Shown: positions 25,026 to 33,662 of the stretch, piece after piece
How the letters are laid out: the number at the start of each line of letters is the position of its first letter
Position numbering within the stretch: the stretch's first letter is position 1
Source of the DNA: Butyrivibrio sp. XPD2002
GTDB taxonomy: Bacteria; Bacillota; Clostridia; Lachnospirales; Lachnospiraceae
NCBI RefSeq assembly: GCF_000423945.1
Contig: NZ_AUIY01000016.1
Location: 1 to 64,000, forward strand
Direction: 5' to 3'
DNA: 64,000 bases
Position numbers and translations under genes: made by a program
The notes under the pieces: model-generated
The model's database searches: none
What the model was told of the DNA's origin: nothing
Seen by the model: the letters and a program-made list of their open reading frames with translations, nothing else

Positions 25026-26090
25026 ATGGCGGTATATAGGAAAAAATCAGCCGCTTTGATAGTGATGTTGGGAACACTGCTGGTAGGTAGTGGTTGTGGA
25101 AGTATGTCCGGTCATAAAAACGTTGACCTGGGACTTGCACATATTGATAGTCATGAATATGAGGAGGCACAGACCTGCTTCGAAGCTGCCGAAAAGGCAG
25201 GAGAGAGCGACAGACTCCTCTACAGAGCAAGGGGAATCCTCAACAGGAATCTCGGTCAGTACGACGAGGCTGTGGATGATTTCCTTAAGTCTCTGGCTGC
25301 GACTAGCGGAATTCCCGGAGACATGGATTTTGACACCAACTACTATCTGGCTGACACATATATGAAGCTTGAAAAATATGATGAGGCTGAGGAAGTATAC
25401 GATGCGATTCTTGCCCTTAGAAAAAAGGACAAGGACGCTTATTATATGCGTGGTCTGACCAAGCTCTATGGCTCTGATCATGATGGAGCCACAGCCGATT
25501 TTAATAAGGCAATGGCTCTTTCAGCAAGGGATTATGACCTGAGAATAATGATCTACAAGGCATTATCAGCCTGTGGATTTGAGGACGAGGGAAAAGAGAT
25601 TCTTGAGGCCTGCCTCAATAACACTGATCCTAACATGACCAATTATGAAAAGGGGCAGATATCATATTATCTTGGCAATAATGCGGACGCACAGAGCTAT
25701 CTTGAGCTTGCAAGAAACGACAGAGATGCTGAGAAAGCCCCTGTTGTTCTGCTCTTAGGACAGACCGGAGAAAAGCAGGGAGATTACAATTATGCCATTA
25801 GTGTTTACAAGACATTCCTGGCAGAGGATGCAGACCATCCGGATATTTACAATCAGCTTGGTCTGTGTCAGTTAAATATGGGGGACTATGACGGCGCTGT
25901 TAATTCCTTCGAGGCAGGACTTGCCCTTGGAAACAGTGACTACAGCAGAGCACTTCTCTTAAATGAGATAACTGCCTACGAGCACGCAGGCAATTTTGCT
26001 CAGGCTAAAGCTTTAATGGAAAAATACAGGAAGGCGTATCCGGATGATGCGGATGCGGAAAGGGAAGAGATATTCCTTTCTACAAGGTAA
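25026..26090 (+). CDS. TPR-repeat lipoprotein
   Basis: 354 residues with a lipoprotein signal: basic MAVYRKK, a hydrophobic stretch and the lipobox VGSGC (Cys24), so it should be anchored on the outer face of the membrane. The rest is at least seven tetratricopeptide-like repeats, for example YDEAVDDFLKSLA, DAYYMRGLTKLYGSD and DIYNQLGLCQLNMGDYDGAVNSFEAGL. Such proteins usually scaffold envelope complexes. It is 24 bases after ridA and 6 bases before the carboxypeptidase gene, so it may assist that enzyme or the MBOAT module; this is inference from position. Confidence 0.85.
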   Translation: MAVYRKKSAALIVMLGTLLVGSGCGSMSGHKNVDLGLAHIDSHEYEEAQTCFEAAEKAGESDRLLYRARGILNRNLGQYDEAVDDFLKSLAATSGIPGDMDFDTNYYLADTYMKLEKYDEAEEVYDAILALRKKDKDAYYMRGLTKLYGSDHDGATADFNKAMALSARDYDLRIMIYKALSACGFEDEGKEILEACLNNTDPNMTNYEKGQISYYLGNNADAQSYLELARNDRDAEKAPVVLLLGQTGEKQGDYNYAISVYKTFLAEDADHPDIYNQLGLCQLNMGDYDGAVNSFEAGLALGNSDYSRALLLNEITAYEHAGNFAQAKALMEKYRKAYPDDADAEREEIFLSTR

Positions 26091-26096
26091 GAGGTA

Positions 26097-27218
26097 TTGG
26101 GTAATAATCGTTACAGAAAACTTGATAGCAGTTACTATATAAAGCACAGCAGACCAAGAAGGAGAAGGTCCAAGCTGCCAATCATCATTGGTGTTTGCGC
26201 AGCGCTTGTACTGGTAACTGTTATTGCAGTGATATTTTTGATCTTGCATAAAAAGAATGATACAGAAAGCAGCGTGGCTGAAGCATCGATCACTGAGGAG
26301 GTAGCACCTGTAGAAGAGGTACAGGTACAAGAGCCTGAGCCGGAACCGGAGCCCGAGCCGGAGGTTGAGGTAGATACCCGCTCTCCCGAGGTTCAGAGCT
26401 TCGCCATGGGATACACTGTAGAGAGCACAAGCTCTACTGCAGAGATCGTAAGTGAAGATGTTATAAGTGAAAATGCAATACTCATTGATGTGGATAAGGC
26501 TGAGGTAGTTGCGAAAAAGGCTGCAGATGTGAGAATCTCACCTGCATCAATGACCAAGATCCTTACAGTTCTTGTTGCTGCAGAGCATGTTGAGAATCTT
26601 GATGACACCTTCACCATAACAAGAGACATAACAGATTATTCATTTTCAAATGAATGCAGTATTGTAGGCTTTGAGGTTGGTGAGACAGTAACCGTTAGGG
26701 ACCTCATGTACGGAACAATCCTTCCCTCAGGTGCAGATGCAGGAATAGCCCTTGCAACCTACGTTGCAGGCTCACACGAAGCGTTCGTGGACCTCATGAA
26801 TCAGAAGCTCGAGGAGCTTGGCCTTTCCGATACAGCTCATTTCACAAACTGTGTGGGAATCTATGATGAGGATCATTACTGCACACTTACTGACATGGCT
26901 ATGATCCTGAAGGCAGCAGTTGAGAATGACCTTGCAAGAGAGGTGCTTTCAGCGCACAAGTACACCACAAGTGCTACTGCCGAGCATCCCGAAGGAATAA
27001 CAATCTCCAACTGGTTCCTCAGAAGAATAGAGGATAAGGAGACAAATGGAACAGTACTGTGTGCCAAGACCGGATTCGTTAATCAGTCCGGATGCTGTGC
27101 GGCAAGCTATTCCATCTCAAACAGTGGTGGACATTATATCTGCGTATCTGCAAACGCATGGAGCTCATGGCGCTGCATATACGACCAGGTTGATATTTAT
27201 GAAACATACCTGAATTAA
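26097..27218 (+). CDS. D-alanyl-D-alanine carboxypeptidase (peptidase S11)
   Basis: 373 residues. A cytosolic basic N-terminus, one membrane helix (about 25-47), a PEPEPEPE linker and an S11 penicillin-binding-protein domain. The catalytic triad motifs are SMTK (Ser about 151), SGAD in the SxN position and KTG (about 323, CAKTGFVNQSG). These enzymes trim the terminal D-Ala from peptidoglycan stem peptides. The family's C-terminal amphipathic anchor is missing, replaced by the N-terminal membrane helix. The start is TTG with AGAGG just upstream. It ends the 20-27 kb operon at a strong terminator. Confidence 0.9.
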   Translation: MGNNRYRKLDSSYYIKHSRPRRRRSKLPIIIGVCAALVLVTVIAVIFLILHKKNDTESSVAEASITEEVAPVEEVQVQEPEPEPEPEPEVEVDTRSPEVQSFAMGYTVESTSSTAEIVSEDVISENAILIDVDKAEVVAKKAADVRISPASMTKILTVLVAAEHVENLDDTFTITRDITDYSFSNECSIVGFEVGETVTVRDLMYGTILPSGADAGIALATYVAGSHEAFVDLMNQKLEELGLSDTAHFTNCVGIYDEDHYCTLTDMAMILKAAVENDLAREVLSAHKYTTSATAEHPEGITISNWFLRRIEDKETNGTVLCAKTGFVNQSGCCAASYSISNSGGHYICVSANAWSSWRCIYDQVDIYETYLN

Positions 27219-27225
27219 AAAATAT

Positions 27226-27276
27226 CCCCGGAATATGTATATTTGGAGGTAATCACCAAATACATATATCCCGGGG
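27226..27276. terminator. Bidirectional terminator
   Basis: A 21-bp stem with three wobble or mismatched pairs (27226-27246 with 27256-27276) lies between convergent genes, with TTGTTTT on the + strand and ATTTTTT on the minus strand. Confidence 0.85.
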
Positions 27277-27282
27277 ATTGTT

Positions 27283-27717
27283 TTACTCAAGATTTCCGTC
27301 GTCTTCCAGATCATCGTTAAATCCGATGTTCTGCATATTCACGGTTCTGCGGCGAAGACGTGCTCGCTCAGATTCCTGATTGATGAAATCCTTTATTTCT
27401 CTTCCGTGCTTGATGTTTTTCATGACGATTGTCTTATCAGTTACATCTGAGGTGAAGAGAGTGATTGTTGAAAGACCTGCCATTCTCTGTAAAAGTGAGC
27501 GTGAGAGCTCAACGTCAGATATCTTATACATGAAGCAGTCATCCTCTTTGACACTCAGGAATCCTGAGATGATTGTCATCTCATTTTCATAGATCTCGTA
27601 GCGCTTGAAGGGCCACGGGATACCGAATAACAGGAGTCTTCCGTATTCCTTGTACTGAAGAGTACCCTTTGCTGTAAGAGAAGCATCGTTCTGTGTAGGA
27701 TTTGCGATTTTTGCCAT
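27283..27717 (-). CDS. PH-domain-like (DUF304/bPH type) small protein
   Basis: 144 residues from the ATG at 27717; the open frame reaches 27789, but TGGGG nine bases upstream favours the internal start. The sequence (GRLLLFGIPWPFKRYEIYENEMTIISGFLSVKEDDCFMYKISDVELSRSL) has the alternating strands and the final helix of bacterial PH-like domains. In related proteins a short membrane-adjacent domain senses or binds partners. No signal or membrane helix is seen. It is alone on the minus strand, divergent from the GGDEF/EAL gene. Function unknown. Confidence 0.6.
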   Translation of the reverse strand: MAKIANPTQNDASLTAKGTLQYKEYGRLLLFGIPWPFKRYEIYENEMTIISGFLSVKEDDCFMYKISDVELSRSLLQRMAGLSTITLFTSDVTDKTIVMKNIKHGREIKDFINQESERARLRRRTVNMQNIGFNDDLEDDGNLE

Positions 27718-27766
27718 TAGTAATTTACCCCATTTTTCTATGTGCACTCGCACATTATATTCATTG

Positions 27767-27796
27767 TGATACAATAATATTAGTACCATTGTATCA
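27767..27796. promoter_or_regulatory. Inverted repeat in the divergent promoter region
   Basis: TGATACAAT (27767-27775) and ATTGTATCA (27788-27796) form a perfect 9-bp inverted repeat with a 12-base centre, between the PH-like and GGDEF/EAL genes. An operator acting on both is possible. Confidence 0.45.
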
Positions 27797-27857
27797 TAAT
27801 ATAGTTTTTTGGGGGACGATTAGAAGTCAGGTTAACTATATAGAGTTTGGAGGAGCT

Positions 27858-29516
27858 ATGGTAAAGAATCAGGGGGCATACGATAATATTACGAAAATCT
27901 ATGACACGTTTGCCGTAACATCGAAGAGCAGATATGTCTATGTATACGATATTGAAAATGATATGGCCAAGTGGTCGGATAACGCCGTATCCTACTTTGG
28001 CCTTCCGGGAGAATACGTCTACAGAGCGGATAAGGTCTGGGAGGTTCACGTTCATCCAGAGGACAGAGCGACCTACAGAGAGCATCTTAAGACCGCGTTT
28101 GAGGGAAAACGCGTTAATCCCACCTTCGAGTACCGCGCCAAGAATAAGAACGGCGAATATGTGGCCTGCTCCTGCAGGGGCGTTGTCATTAAGGATTACT
28201 CTGGAAAAGCTGCTTTTTATGCCTGTTCCCTTATCAATAAAGGTATCGTGGACAACACGGATCCCATAACAGGCCTGGCCAACCACTACGAGATGTTCAA
28301 CTACATGCACAAGCTGGAGAGTGAGAGGGAAAAGTACATTCTTCTCCTTGTTAACGTCATCGATTTTGGTGATATAAACAGGCTCTATGGCTACATGTTC
28401 GGAAACAGGATGCTGAAGCTGATGGCTGAATGGCTCCAGAACGAGGGCGGTGAAAAGGGACATGTATATCGCGGAGAGGGCACTATTTTAGGTCTTTGTA
28501 CCGTGCAGATGGACCTGGATGAGGTGACAGCCCTCTATCAGCAGATGAGAAAGTTCGTCCGCCAGAATATGCAGATAGGCCCCAACAGGGTATCTGCGGA
28601 GCTTGGAGGCGGCGTGATTGTAGTTGATGAAGTGGGGATTGACGTTCATGCGGTCTACACCAGTGCAAAATATGCGCTGGCCCACTCCAAGACGGAGAAG
28701 CACGGAAATCTTATCATTTTCCATAATAACGAGCTTGAGTTTAACAAGAGTACCATTGAGCTGGTGGGAGCTGTAAGAGAGAGCGTTATTAACCATTACA
28801 GAGGCTTTTATTTAAACTACCAGCCCATAATATCTAAAAACGACGGTAAGCTCTGCGGAGCAGAGGTGCTCCTTCGCTGGAAAATGGACCCTTATGGCGA
28901 TGTCTCACCCAGCGAGTTTGTGCCCTGGCTCGAGCAGGACAGCACCTTCTACCGACTTGGAAACTGGATTCTTGATAAAGCCATGAAGGATGGCCTTAAG
29001 ATACTAAAAAAGCATCCGAACTTTTACCTGAGTATCAACCTTGCCTATGTGCAGCTTGAACGAAGTGAGTTCAGAACTACGATACTTGAGCTCCTAAGGA
29101 TAAACAGGTTCCCAGGAACAGCGCTTTGTATCGAGCTTTCCAACGTATCAAGGGATATAAACTTTGACTACCTTAAGAGCCAGGTAATATTCCTTAAGTC
29201 CTGCGGAATAAGAATAGCCCTTGATGTTGTGGACTTTACCACACTGGATCTCGCCACAAGGCTTCCAATCAATATAATAAAGCTGGGACCCGAGATAACT
29301 GAGAATATAGGAAAGAACCCTCTTAGCAGGTACATGGCAGAGGCAATAACAGGCTTTGCGGCCAACATGAATATGAGCATCTGTGCGACGGGAGTAGAGA
29401 GCGCCGATACAGAGCACAGACTTTTCAAATATCCGGTTGACCTTTATCAGGGATATTACTACTCAAGACCGGTTGTTTTTGAAGAATTTGAAAATCTGCC
29501 ATTATATAACAATTAA
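27858..29516 (+). CDS. PAS-GGDEF-EAL protein, probably catalytically dead
   Basis: 552 residues from the ATG after GGAGGAG. A PAS domain comes first (about 25-130), then a GGDEF-like domain opened by DPITGLANHYEM, then an EAL domain from about 290. The diguanylate cyclase signature is absent: the active-site loop reads RGEGTILG in place of GGDEF. In the EAL domain the metal ligands are partly lost: AEVLLRW, INLAY and CIELSN are kept, but the DDFG motif reads DVVDF, KID reads KLG and the AEGVE glutamate is threonine (ATGVE). It more likely senses or binds cyclic di-GMP, or regulates by protein contact, than makes or breaks it. Confidence 0.85.
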   Translation: MVKNQGAYDNITKIYDTFAVTSKSRYVYVYDIENDMAKWSDNAVSYFGLPGEYVYRADKVWEVHVHPEDRATYREHLKTAFEGKRVNPTFEYRAKNKNGEYVACSCRGVVIKDYSGKAAFYACSLINKGIVDNTDPITGLANHYEMFNYMHKLESEREKYILLLVNVIDFGDINRLYGYMFGNRMLKLMAEWLQNEGGEKGHVYRGEGTILGLCTVQMDLDEVTALYQQMRKFVRQNMQIGPNRVSAELGGGVIVVDEVGIDVHAVYTSAKYALAHSKTEKHGNLIIFHNNELEFNKSTIELVGAVRESVINHYRGFYLNYQPIISKNDGKLCGAEVLLRWKMDPYGDVSPSEFVPWLEQDSTFYRLGNWILDKAMKDGLKILKKHPNFYLSINLAYVQLERSEFRTTILELLRINRFPGTALCIELSNVSRDINFDYLKSQVIFLKSCGIRIALDVVDFTTLDLATRLPINIIKLGPEITENIGKNPLSRYMAEAITGFAANMNMSICATGVESADTEHRLFKYPVDLYQGYYYSRPVVFEEFENLPLYNN

Positions 29517-29595
29517 ATGAGAGACCTAATATTAACTCGTTCTGATAAGTTAATAAACTTTTTATAAAATCCCTTTTTTGTGGAAGAAAAAAGGC

Positions 29596-29601
29596 TATAA
29601 T
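29596..29601 (+). promoter_or_regulatory. Probable -10 element
   Basis: Consensus TATAAT 44 bases upstream of the next gene. Upstream is a CCTTTTTT/AAAAAAGG hairpin; no good -35 is seen. Confidence 0.4.
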
Positions 29602-29645
29602 CAGGATGAGTGAGTGTATGTGAAAGGTGGAAGAAGATGTAGATC

Positions 29646-30368
29646 ATGTTTACCTATATTAAGCCTGAATTTATGATACATGCTTTTTGTAAGCAGCGGG
29701 ACACAATACTTAAAGACCGCAATATTTGTGTTGCCAGATTGGGTGATCTCGCGGTAAACATGTCACTTATTGACGAGAATTCCTTTGCTCTTTCACTGGA
29801 GAATGTGAAAGATGGCTCGCAGTTTTCGGGACGTGCATTTAATATTAAAAGATCCAGCGAGGAAGACATTGTTCCTGTAGTTGAGGATCTTTTTAAGAAG
29901 ATGCAGATCCTGCATGATCAGGCCGTATTTGATAAACGTGAGAGCATTTGGAAAATGTACGCCATGGACTGGCTTGAAAGTCAGGATATTTCCTTTGATG
30001 ACTACATCGATAGCAGATTGTCACAACTGCCGGACAAGGAAGGTCTTCACTGGAAAAGTCTTGAGGATTATATAGCCACTGACTATCTCAATCTTGGTGC
30101 CACGATGCGGATAATCGCTAAATATTCGCAGAGTGAGGACGAAAAAGCCGAATACACCGACTTCGTTGCAAAGGACATAGTGGAGCTGAGACAGCACTAT
30201 TCGCTGGCAGCAATGCAGCAGCAGTTTCAGGAGCACGATGACCGAATGGCACAGGTCAAGAAGTTTGCTTTCGGAGTTGAAGTTGAGGCTGAAAACAGAG
30301 ATGAAGCCAGGGAGAAGCTTTTACAGCTTATTGGAAAAAATGCTGCGGGAGTAATTGTAAGAGGGTAA
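29646..30368 (+). CDS. Unknown cytosolic protein of 240 residues
   Basis: No signal peptide, membrane helix or known motif. The chain begins MFTYIKPEFMIHAFCKQRD and is rich in Asp, Glu and Gln. A central helical part (KSLEDYIATDYLNLG) and a tail (KKFAFGVEVEAENRDEAREKLLQLIGKNAAGVI) are visible; the tail resembles a small beta-alpha domain. The start is uncertain: the purine-rich AAGAAG lies about 11 bases away, and an ATG nine bases further upstream is followed at once by a stop. It is followed within 36 bases by a secreted protein gene. I do not recognise the family. Confidence 0.7.
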   Translation: MFTYIKPEFMIHAFCKQRDTILKDRNICVARLGDLAVNMSLIDENSFALSLENVKDGSQFSGRAFNIKRSSEEDIVPVVEDLFKKMQILHDQAVFDKRESIWKMYAMDWLESQDISFDDYIDSRLSQLPDKEGLHWKSLEDYIATDYLNLGATMRIIAKYSQSEDEKAEYTDFVAKDIVELRQHYSLAAMQQQFQEHDDRMAQVKKFAFGVEVEAENRDEAREKLLQLIGKNAAGVIVRG

Positions 30369-30403
30369 CAGAATGTCACGAAATGCTATGTGGGGTAAGT
30401 GTT

Positions 30404-30868
30404 ATGAGGAGAGTACTTAAAAAACTGAGTGCAGCGTTAATTGCTTTTGCGCTGGTTATATCGCTGGTTTCCATACCTGCAGCGGCTGCAAAGACCAATA
30501 CAGGCATCAAGGAAGACCAGATGAATATAACGGTCGGACAGGATGAAGAAGGTAACACCACGGTTACCTACGGTAAGTATACATTCATCAGAAAGTATAA
30601 CGGCTGGTACATCCCTGCGGCTTATATTTATAATGGCAGCGAGCTTGCTAATTTCCTTGATAAATCAGTAAGACGCACCAAGAGAACAAGTGTAAGATGC
30701 GACGGATTCCTGTTTGTGAAGGTTTCAGGTGGCTGGTATCGCCATGAGCTTCATATAAATGATGGAAGAACACTTGCAACTATTTTCAATAAGGCTGCCG
30801 GCATAAAGAGTACCTATGATCCGAACAATCTTAATTCGGACGATGCGACTACGACTACGCAGAATTAA
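30404..30868 (+). CDS. Secreted protein with two internal repeats, unknown
   Basis: 154 residues from the ATG at 30404. A clear signal peptide (RRVLKKLSAALIAFALV, cleavage near AAAA-K) is followed by two related units of about 38 residues: one with GKYTFIRKYNGWYIP and GSELANFLDKS, the other with GFLFVKVSGGWYRHE and GRTLATIFNKA. The tail is low complexity (DDATTTTQN). The matching GWY and helix patterns suggest a duplicated small fold. No function recognised. A terminator follows. Confidence 0.7.
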   Translation: MRRVLKKLSAALIAFALVISLVSIPAAAAKTNTGIKEDQMNITVGQDEEGNTTVTYGKYTFIRKYNGWYIPAAYIYNGSELANFLDKSVRRTKRTSVRCDGFLFVKVSGGWYRHELHINDGRTLATIFNKAAGIKSTYDPNNLNSDDATTTTQN

Positions 30869-30925
30869 GCGGTTGTTAATTTGGCCTGTTTATAGTAGTA
30901 TTACTTGGTATGCGATGAAGCAGAT

Positions 30926-30955
30926 AAAAAAGAATGTCTTTGGGCATTCTTTTTT
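30926..30955 (+). terminator. Rho-independent terminator
   Basis: AAAAAAGAATGTC pairs with GGCATTCTTTTTT around a TTTG loop; the A- and T-runs could let it act in both directions. Confidence 0.85.
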
Positions 30956-31007
30956 CATGAGAACCCATTTGCTTCACTTGAAAATATAAGTATTTACGAG
31001 GTTATAT

Positions 31008-32372
31008 ATGTCCAGATACACTGAAAACAAGATGGGTGTAATGCCCGTAAAGCAACTGATCGTATCAATGTCACTTCCCATGATGGCATCGATGCTGGTA
31101 CAGGCTCTTTACAATGTAGTTGATAGTATTTTCGTTGCGCAGATAGATGAGAGCGCACTTACTGCAGTTACCCTTGCGTTTCCGCTTCAGAACCTTATGA
31201 TTGCTCTTGGTTCAGGTACCGGCGTCGGAATGAATGCGCTGCTTTCAAGATCCCTTGGTGAGAAGAATTTTGACAGAGCGGACAGAGCAGCTAACACAAC
31301 ACTGATGCTGACCCTGATCAATTATATTATATTCCTCTTTATAGGAATCTTTGTGGCAAAGCCCTTTTTGATGTCTCAGACAGATGATGCCAAGATACTT
31401 GAATACGGTATGTCATACGTTTCAATCATCTGCTGCTGCTCAATCGGACTGTTCTGCCAGATGACCTTTGAGAGAATGCTCCAGTCTACGGGAAGGACCC
31501 TGTACAGTATGTATTCCCAGATGTCAGGAGCCATCATCAACATCGTAATGGACCCCATTCTTATCTTTGGTATGTTTGGACTTCCCAGGCTCGGAGTTGC
31601 AGGTGCAGCCCTTGCTACTGTTTTCGGACAGGTGGTTGGTTCACTGATAGGTCTTTACTGCAACAAGAGTCTTAACCCTGATATTCACCTCAGGACTTCA
31701 CTGATATTCAAGCCAAGAGCAGATATTGTAAAAGAAATCTACTATGTAGGTGTTCCTTCAATTCTTATGATGTCCATAGGTTCACTTATGACCTACGCAA
31801 TGAACATTATACTTATCACCTTCTCAACCACAGCAACTGCTGTATTTGGTGTTTACTTCAAGCTTCAGAGCTTTTTCTTCATGCCGGTATTCGGACTGAA
31901 CAACGGACTTATTCCCGTTCTTGCTTACAACTATGGAGCTAAAAAGAAAAAGAGGATCCGCGAAGCGCTCAGATTCTCAATGGCACTTGCTGCAACAATA
32001 ATGATCATCGGAACAATTACATTCCAGCTTATTCCTGACAGACTCCTTGGGTTGTTCAACGCATCCCTTGAAATGATAAAAATCGGTAAGCCTGCGCTCA
32101 GGATCATAAGCCTCAGCTTCCCGATTGCAGGTATATGTATTGCGATGGGATCAGTGTTCCAGGCATTTTCAGAGAGTATTTACTCATTGGTTGTTTCCGT
32201 TGGACGTCAGCTAGTAGTTCTTATTCCTGCAGCATGGCTTCTTGCACAGACAGGTAATGTAAATATGGTATGGTGGGCCTTCCCTATTGCGGAGATCGCA
32301 TCTCTCATCCTGTCAGGCTTCTTCTTTAAGAGAGTCTATGGCAAAAAGGTTCACACCTTGCCTGAAAACTAA
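31008..32372 (+). CDS. MATE-family multidrug efflux transporter
   Basis: 454 residues, 12 membrane segments arranged as two six-helix halves. The DinF-like family pattern is visible: KQLIVSMSLPMMASMLVQALYNVVDSIFVAQ at the N-terminus, TLAFPLQNLMIALGSGTGVG and GLNNGLIPVLAYNYGA at the start of the second half. MATE pumps export cationic or other drugs and metabolites with a sodium or proton gradient. It stands alone between two terminators. The substrate cannot be predicted. Confidence 0.92.
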   Translation: MSRYTENKMGVMPVKQLIVSMSLPMMASMLVQALYNVVDSIFVAQIDESALTAVTLAFPLQNLMIALGSGTGVGMNALLSRSLGEKNFDRADRAANTTLMLTLINYIIFLFIGIFVAKPFLMSQTDDAKILEYGMSYVSIICCCSIGLFCQMTFERMLQSTGRTLYSMYSQMSGAIINIVMDPILIFGMFGLPRLGVAGAALATVFGQVVGSLIGLYCNKSLNPDIHLRTSLIFKPRADIVKEIYYVGVPSILMMSIGSLMTYAMNIILITFSTTATAVFGVYFKLQSFFFMPVFGLNNGLIPVLAYNYGAKKKKRIREALRFSMALAATIMIIGTITFQLIPDRLLGLFNASLEMIKIGKPALRIISLSFPIAGICIAMGSVFQAFSESIYSLVVSVGRQLVVLIPAAWLLAQTGNVNMVWWAFPIAEIASLILSGFFFKRVYGKKVHTLPEN

Positions 32373-32394
32373 ATATTTAAACATGTATGATTTC

Positions 32395-32436
32395 AAGCGG
32401 TCAGGACGATACGGTCCTGGCCGCTTTCCATATTTT
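32395..32436 (+). terminator. Terminator-like hairpin after the MATE gene
   Basis: A 13-bp stem (32395-32407 with 32414-32426, loop GATACG) is followed by a poor T-rich tail (CCATATTTT). Confidence 0.6.
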
Positions 32437-32546
32437 GCTGGGCGTAATAGTGCTTCGTATGTTATGATAGATACATGTTTTAGGGGATCATATTGCTGAA
32501 TACAAACCCGTATGGGTATGTAAATAAAACAATAGGAGAAGAAGGT

Positions 32547-33614
32547 ATGAAAGGTTTTGCGATGCTGAAAATCGGCGAAGTCGGTTGGATTGAGAAAGAG
32601 CGCCCGGTCTGCGGACCTATGGACGCTATCTGTAAGCCACTGGCAATCGCTATCTGTACATCAGATGTTCATACAGTATGGGAAGGCGCTGTAGGGGATC
32701 GCCACAACATGATTCTGGGACATGAGGGATGTGCAGAGGTTGTTGAAGTTGGTTCAATGGTTAAGGACTTCAAGCCCGGTGACAAGGTACTTGTTCCGGC
32801 TATTACTCCTGACTGGAACTCACTTGAAGCTCAGGGTGGTTACTCCATGCATTCAAACGGCATGCTCGCCGGCTGGAAGTTCTCTAACTTCAAGGATGGT
32901 CTTGATTCTGAATTTTTCCATGTAAACGATGCAGATGGTAATCTGGCACACATGCCTGAGGGAATGAGCCTTGAGGATGCTTGTATGCTGTCCGATATGG
33001 TTCCCACAGGATTCCACGGCGTAGAGCTTGCTGACGTTCAGTTCGGTGATACTGTTCTCGTTATCGGTATCGGACCTGTTGGTCTTATGTCAGTTGCAGG
33101 TGTTCACATGCGCGGTGCATCCCGTATCCTGGCAGTTGGTACACGTCCTAAGTGCGTAGAGATCGCTAAGTACTATGGTGCAGATGATTTCATCAGCTAC
33201 AAGAACGGCAGCATCGAGGATCAGGTTATGGAGCTCACAGACGGCAAGGGTGTTGACCGCGTTGTTGTTGCAGGCGGTACTGTTAAGACCTTTGAGTCTG
33301 CTATCAAGTCTCTTAAGCCCGGCGGAAAGATCGGTAACGTTAACTACCTTGGAAGCGGTGACTTTGTTACTATTCCTCGTGTTGAGTGGGGTGTTGGTAT
33401 GGGACACAAGCAGATCAACGGTGGTCTGATGCCCGGCGGACGTCTCCGTATGGAGAAGCTCGGTGCACTTGTTTCATCAGGAAAACTTGATGTAAGCAAG
33501 CTTTCAACTCACGTATTCCACGGCTGGGAGCACATTCCGGAGGCTCTGCAGCTCATGAAGGATAAGCCTGCTGATCTTATTAAGCCGGTTGTTATTCTTG
33601 ATAATCAGCCATAA
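32547..33614 (+). CDS. NADP-dependent secondary alcohol dehydrogenase (zinc type)
   Basis: 355 residues from the ATG with AGGAGAAGAAGG directly upstream. The sequence follows the Thermoanaerobacter brockii/Clostridium beijerinckii isopropanol dehydrogenases closely from MKGFAML to the end. Catalytic zinc ligands are at identical numbers: Cys37, His59 and Asp150. The nucleotide fold GIGPVGLM is followed by Thr199, Arg200 and later Tyr218, the residues that fix NADP(H) use in that family. It reduces ketones such as acetone or butanone, or oxidises secondary alcohols. The next gene is a COG0523 metal chaperone. Activity on a given substrate is not visible. Confidence 0.92.
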   Translation: MKGFAMLKIGEVGWIEKERPVCGPMDAICKPLAIAICTSDVHTVWEGAVGDRHNMILGHEGCAEVVEVGSMVKDFKPGDKVLVPAITPDWNSLEAQGGYSMHSNGMLAGWKFSNFKDGLDSEFFHVNDADGNLAHMPEGMSLEDACMLSDMVPTGFHGVELADVQFGDTVLVIGIGPVGLMSVAGVHMRGASRILAVGTRPKCVEIAKYYGADDFISYKNGSIEDQVMELTDGKGVDRVVVAGGTVKTFESAIKSLKPGGKIGNVNYLGSGDFVTIPRVEWGVGMGHKQINGGLMPGGRLRMEKLGALVSSGKLDVSKLSTHVFHGWEHIPEALQLMKDKPADLIKPVVILDNQP

Positions 33615-33626
33615 AAAATTAAGGTG

Positions 33627-33647
33627 GGAGCGGCCCTGTGCCGCTCC
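33627..33647 (+). terminator. Short GC-rich hairpin between alcohol dehydrogenase and COG0523 gene
   Basis: GGAGCGG pairs with CCGCTCC over a 7-base loop and is followed by TTCTGTT. It may be a weak terminator or attenuate the downstream gene, which starts 16 bases later. Confidence 0.5.
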
Positions 33648-33662
33648 TTCTGTTGAGGTTAT

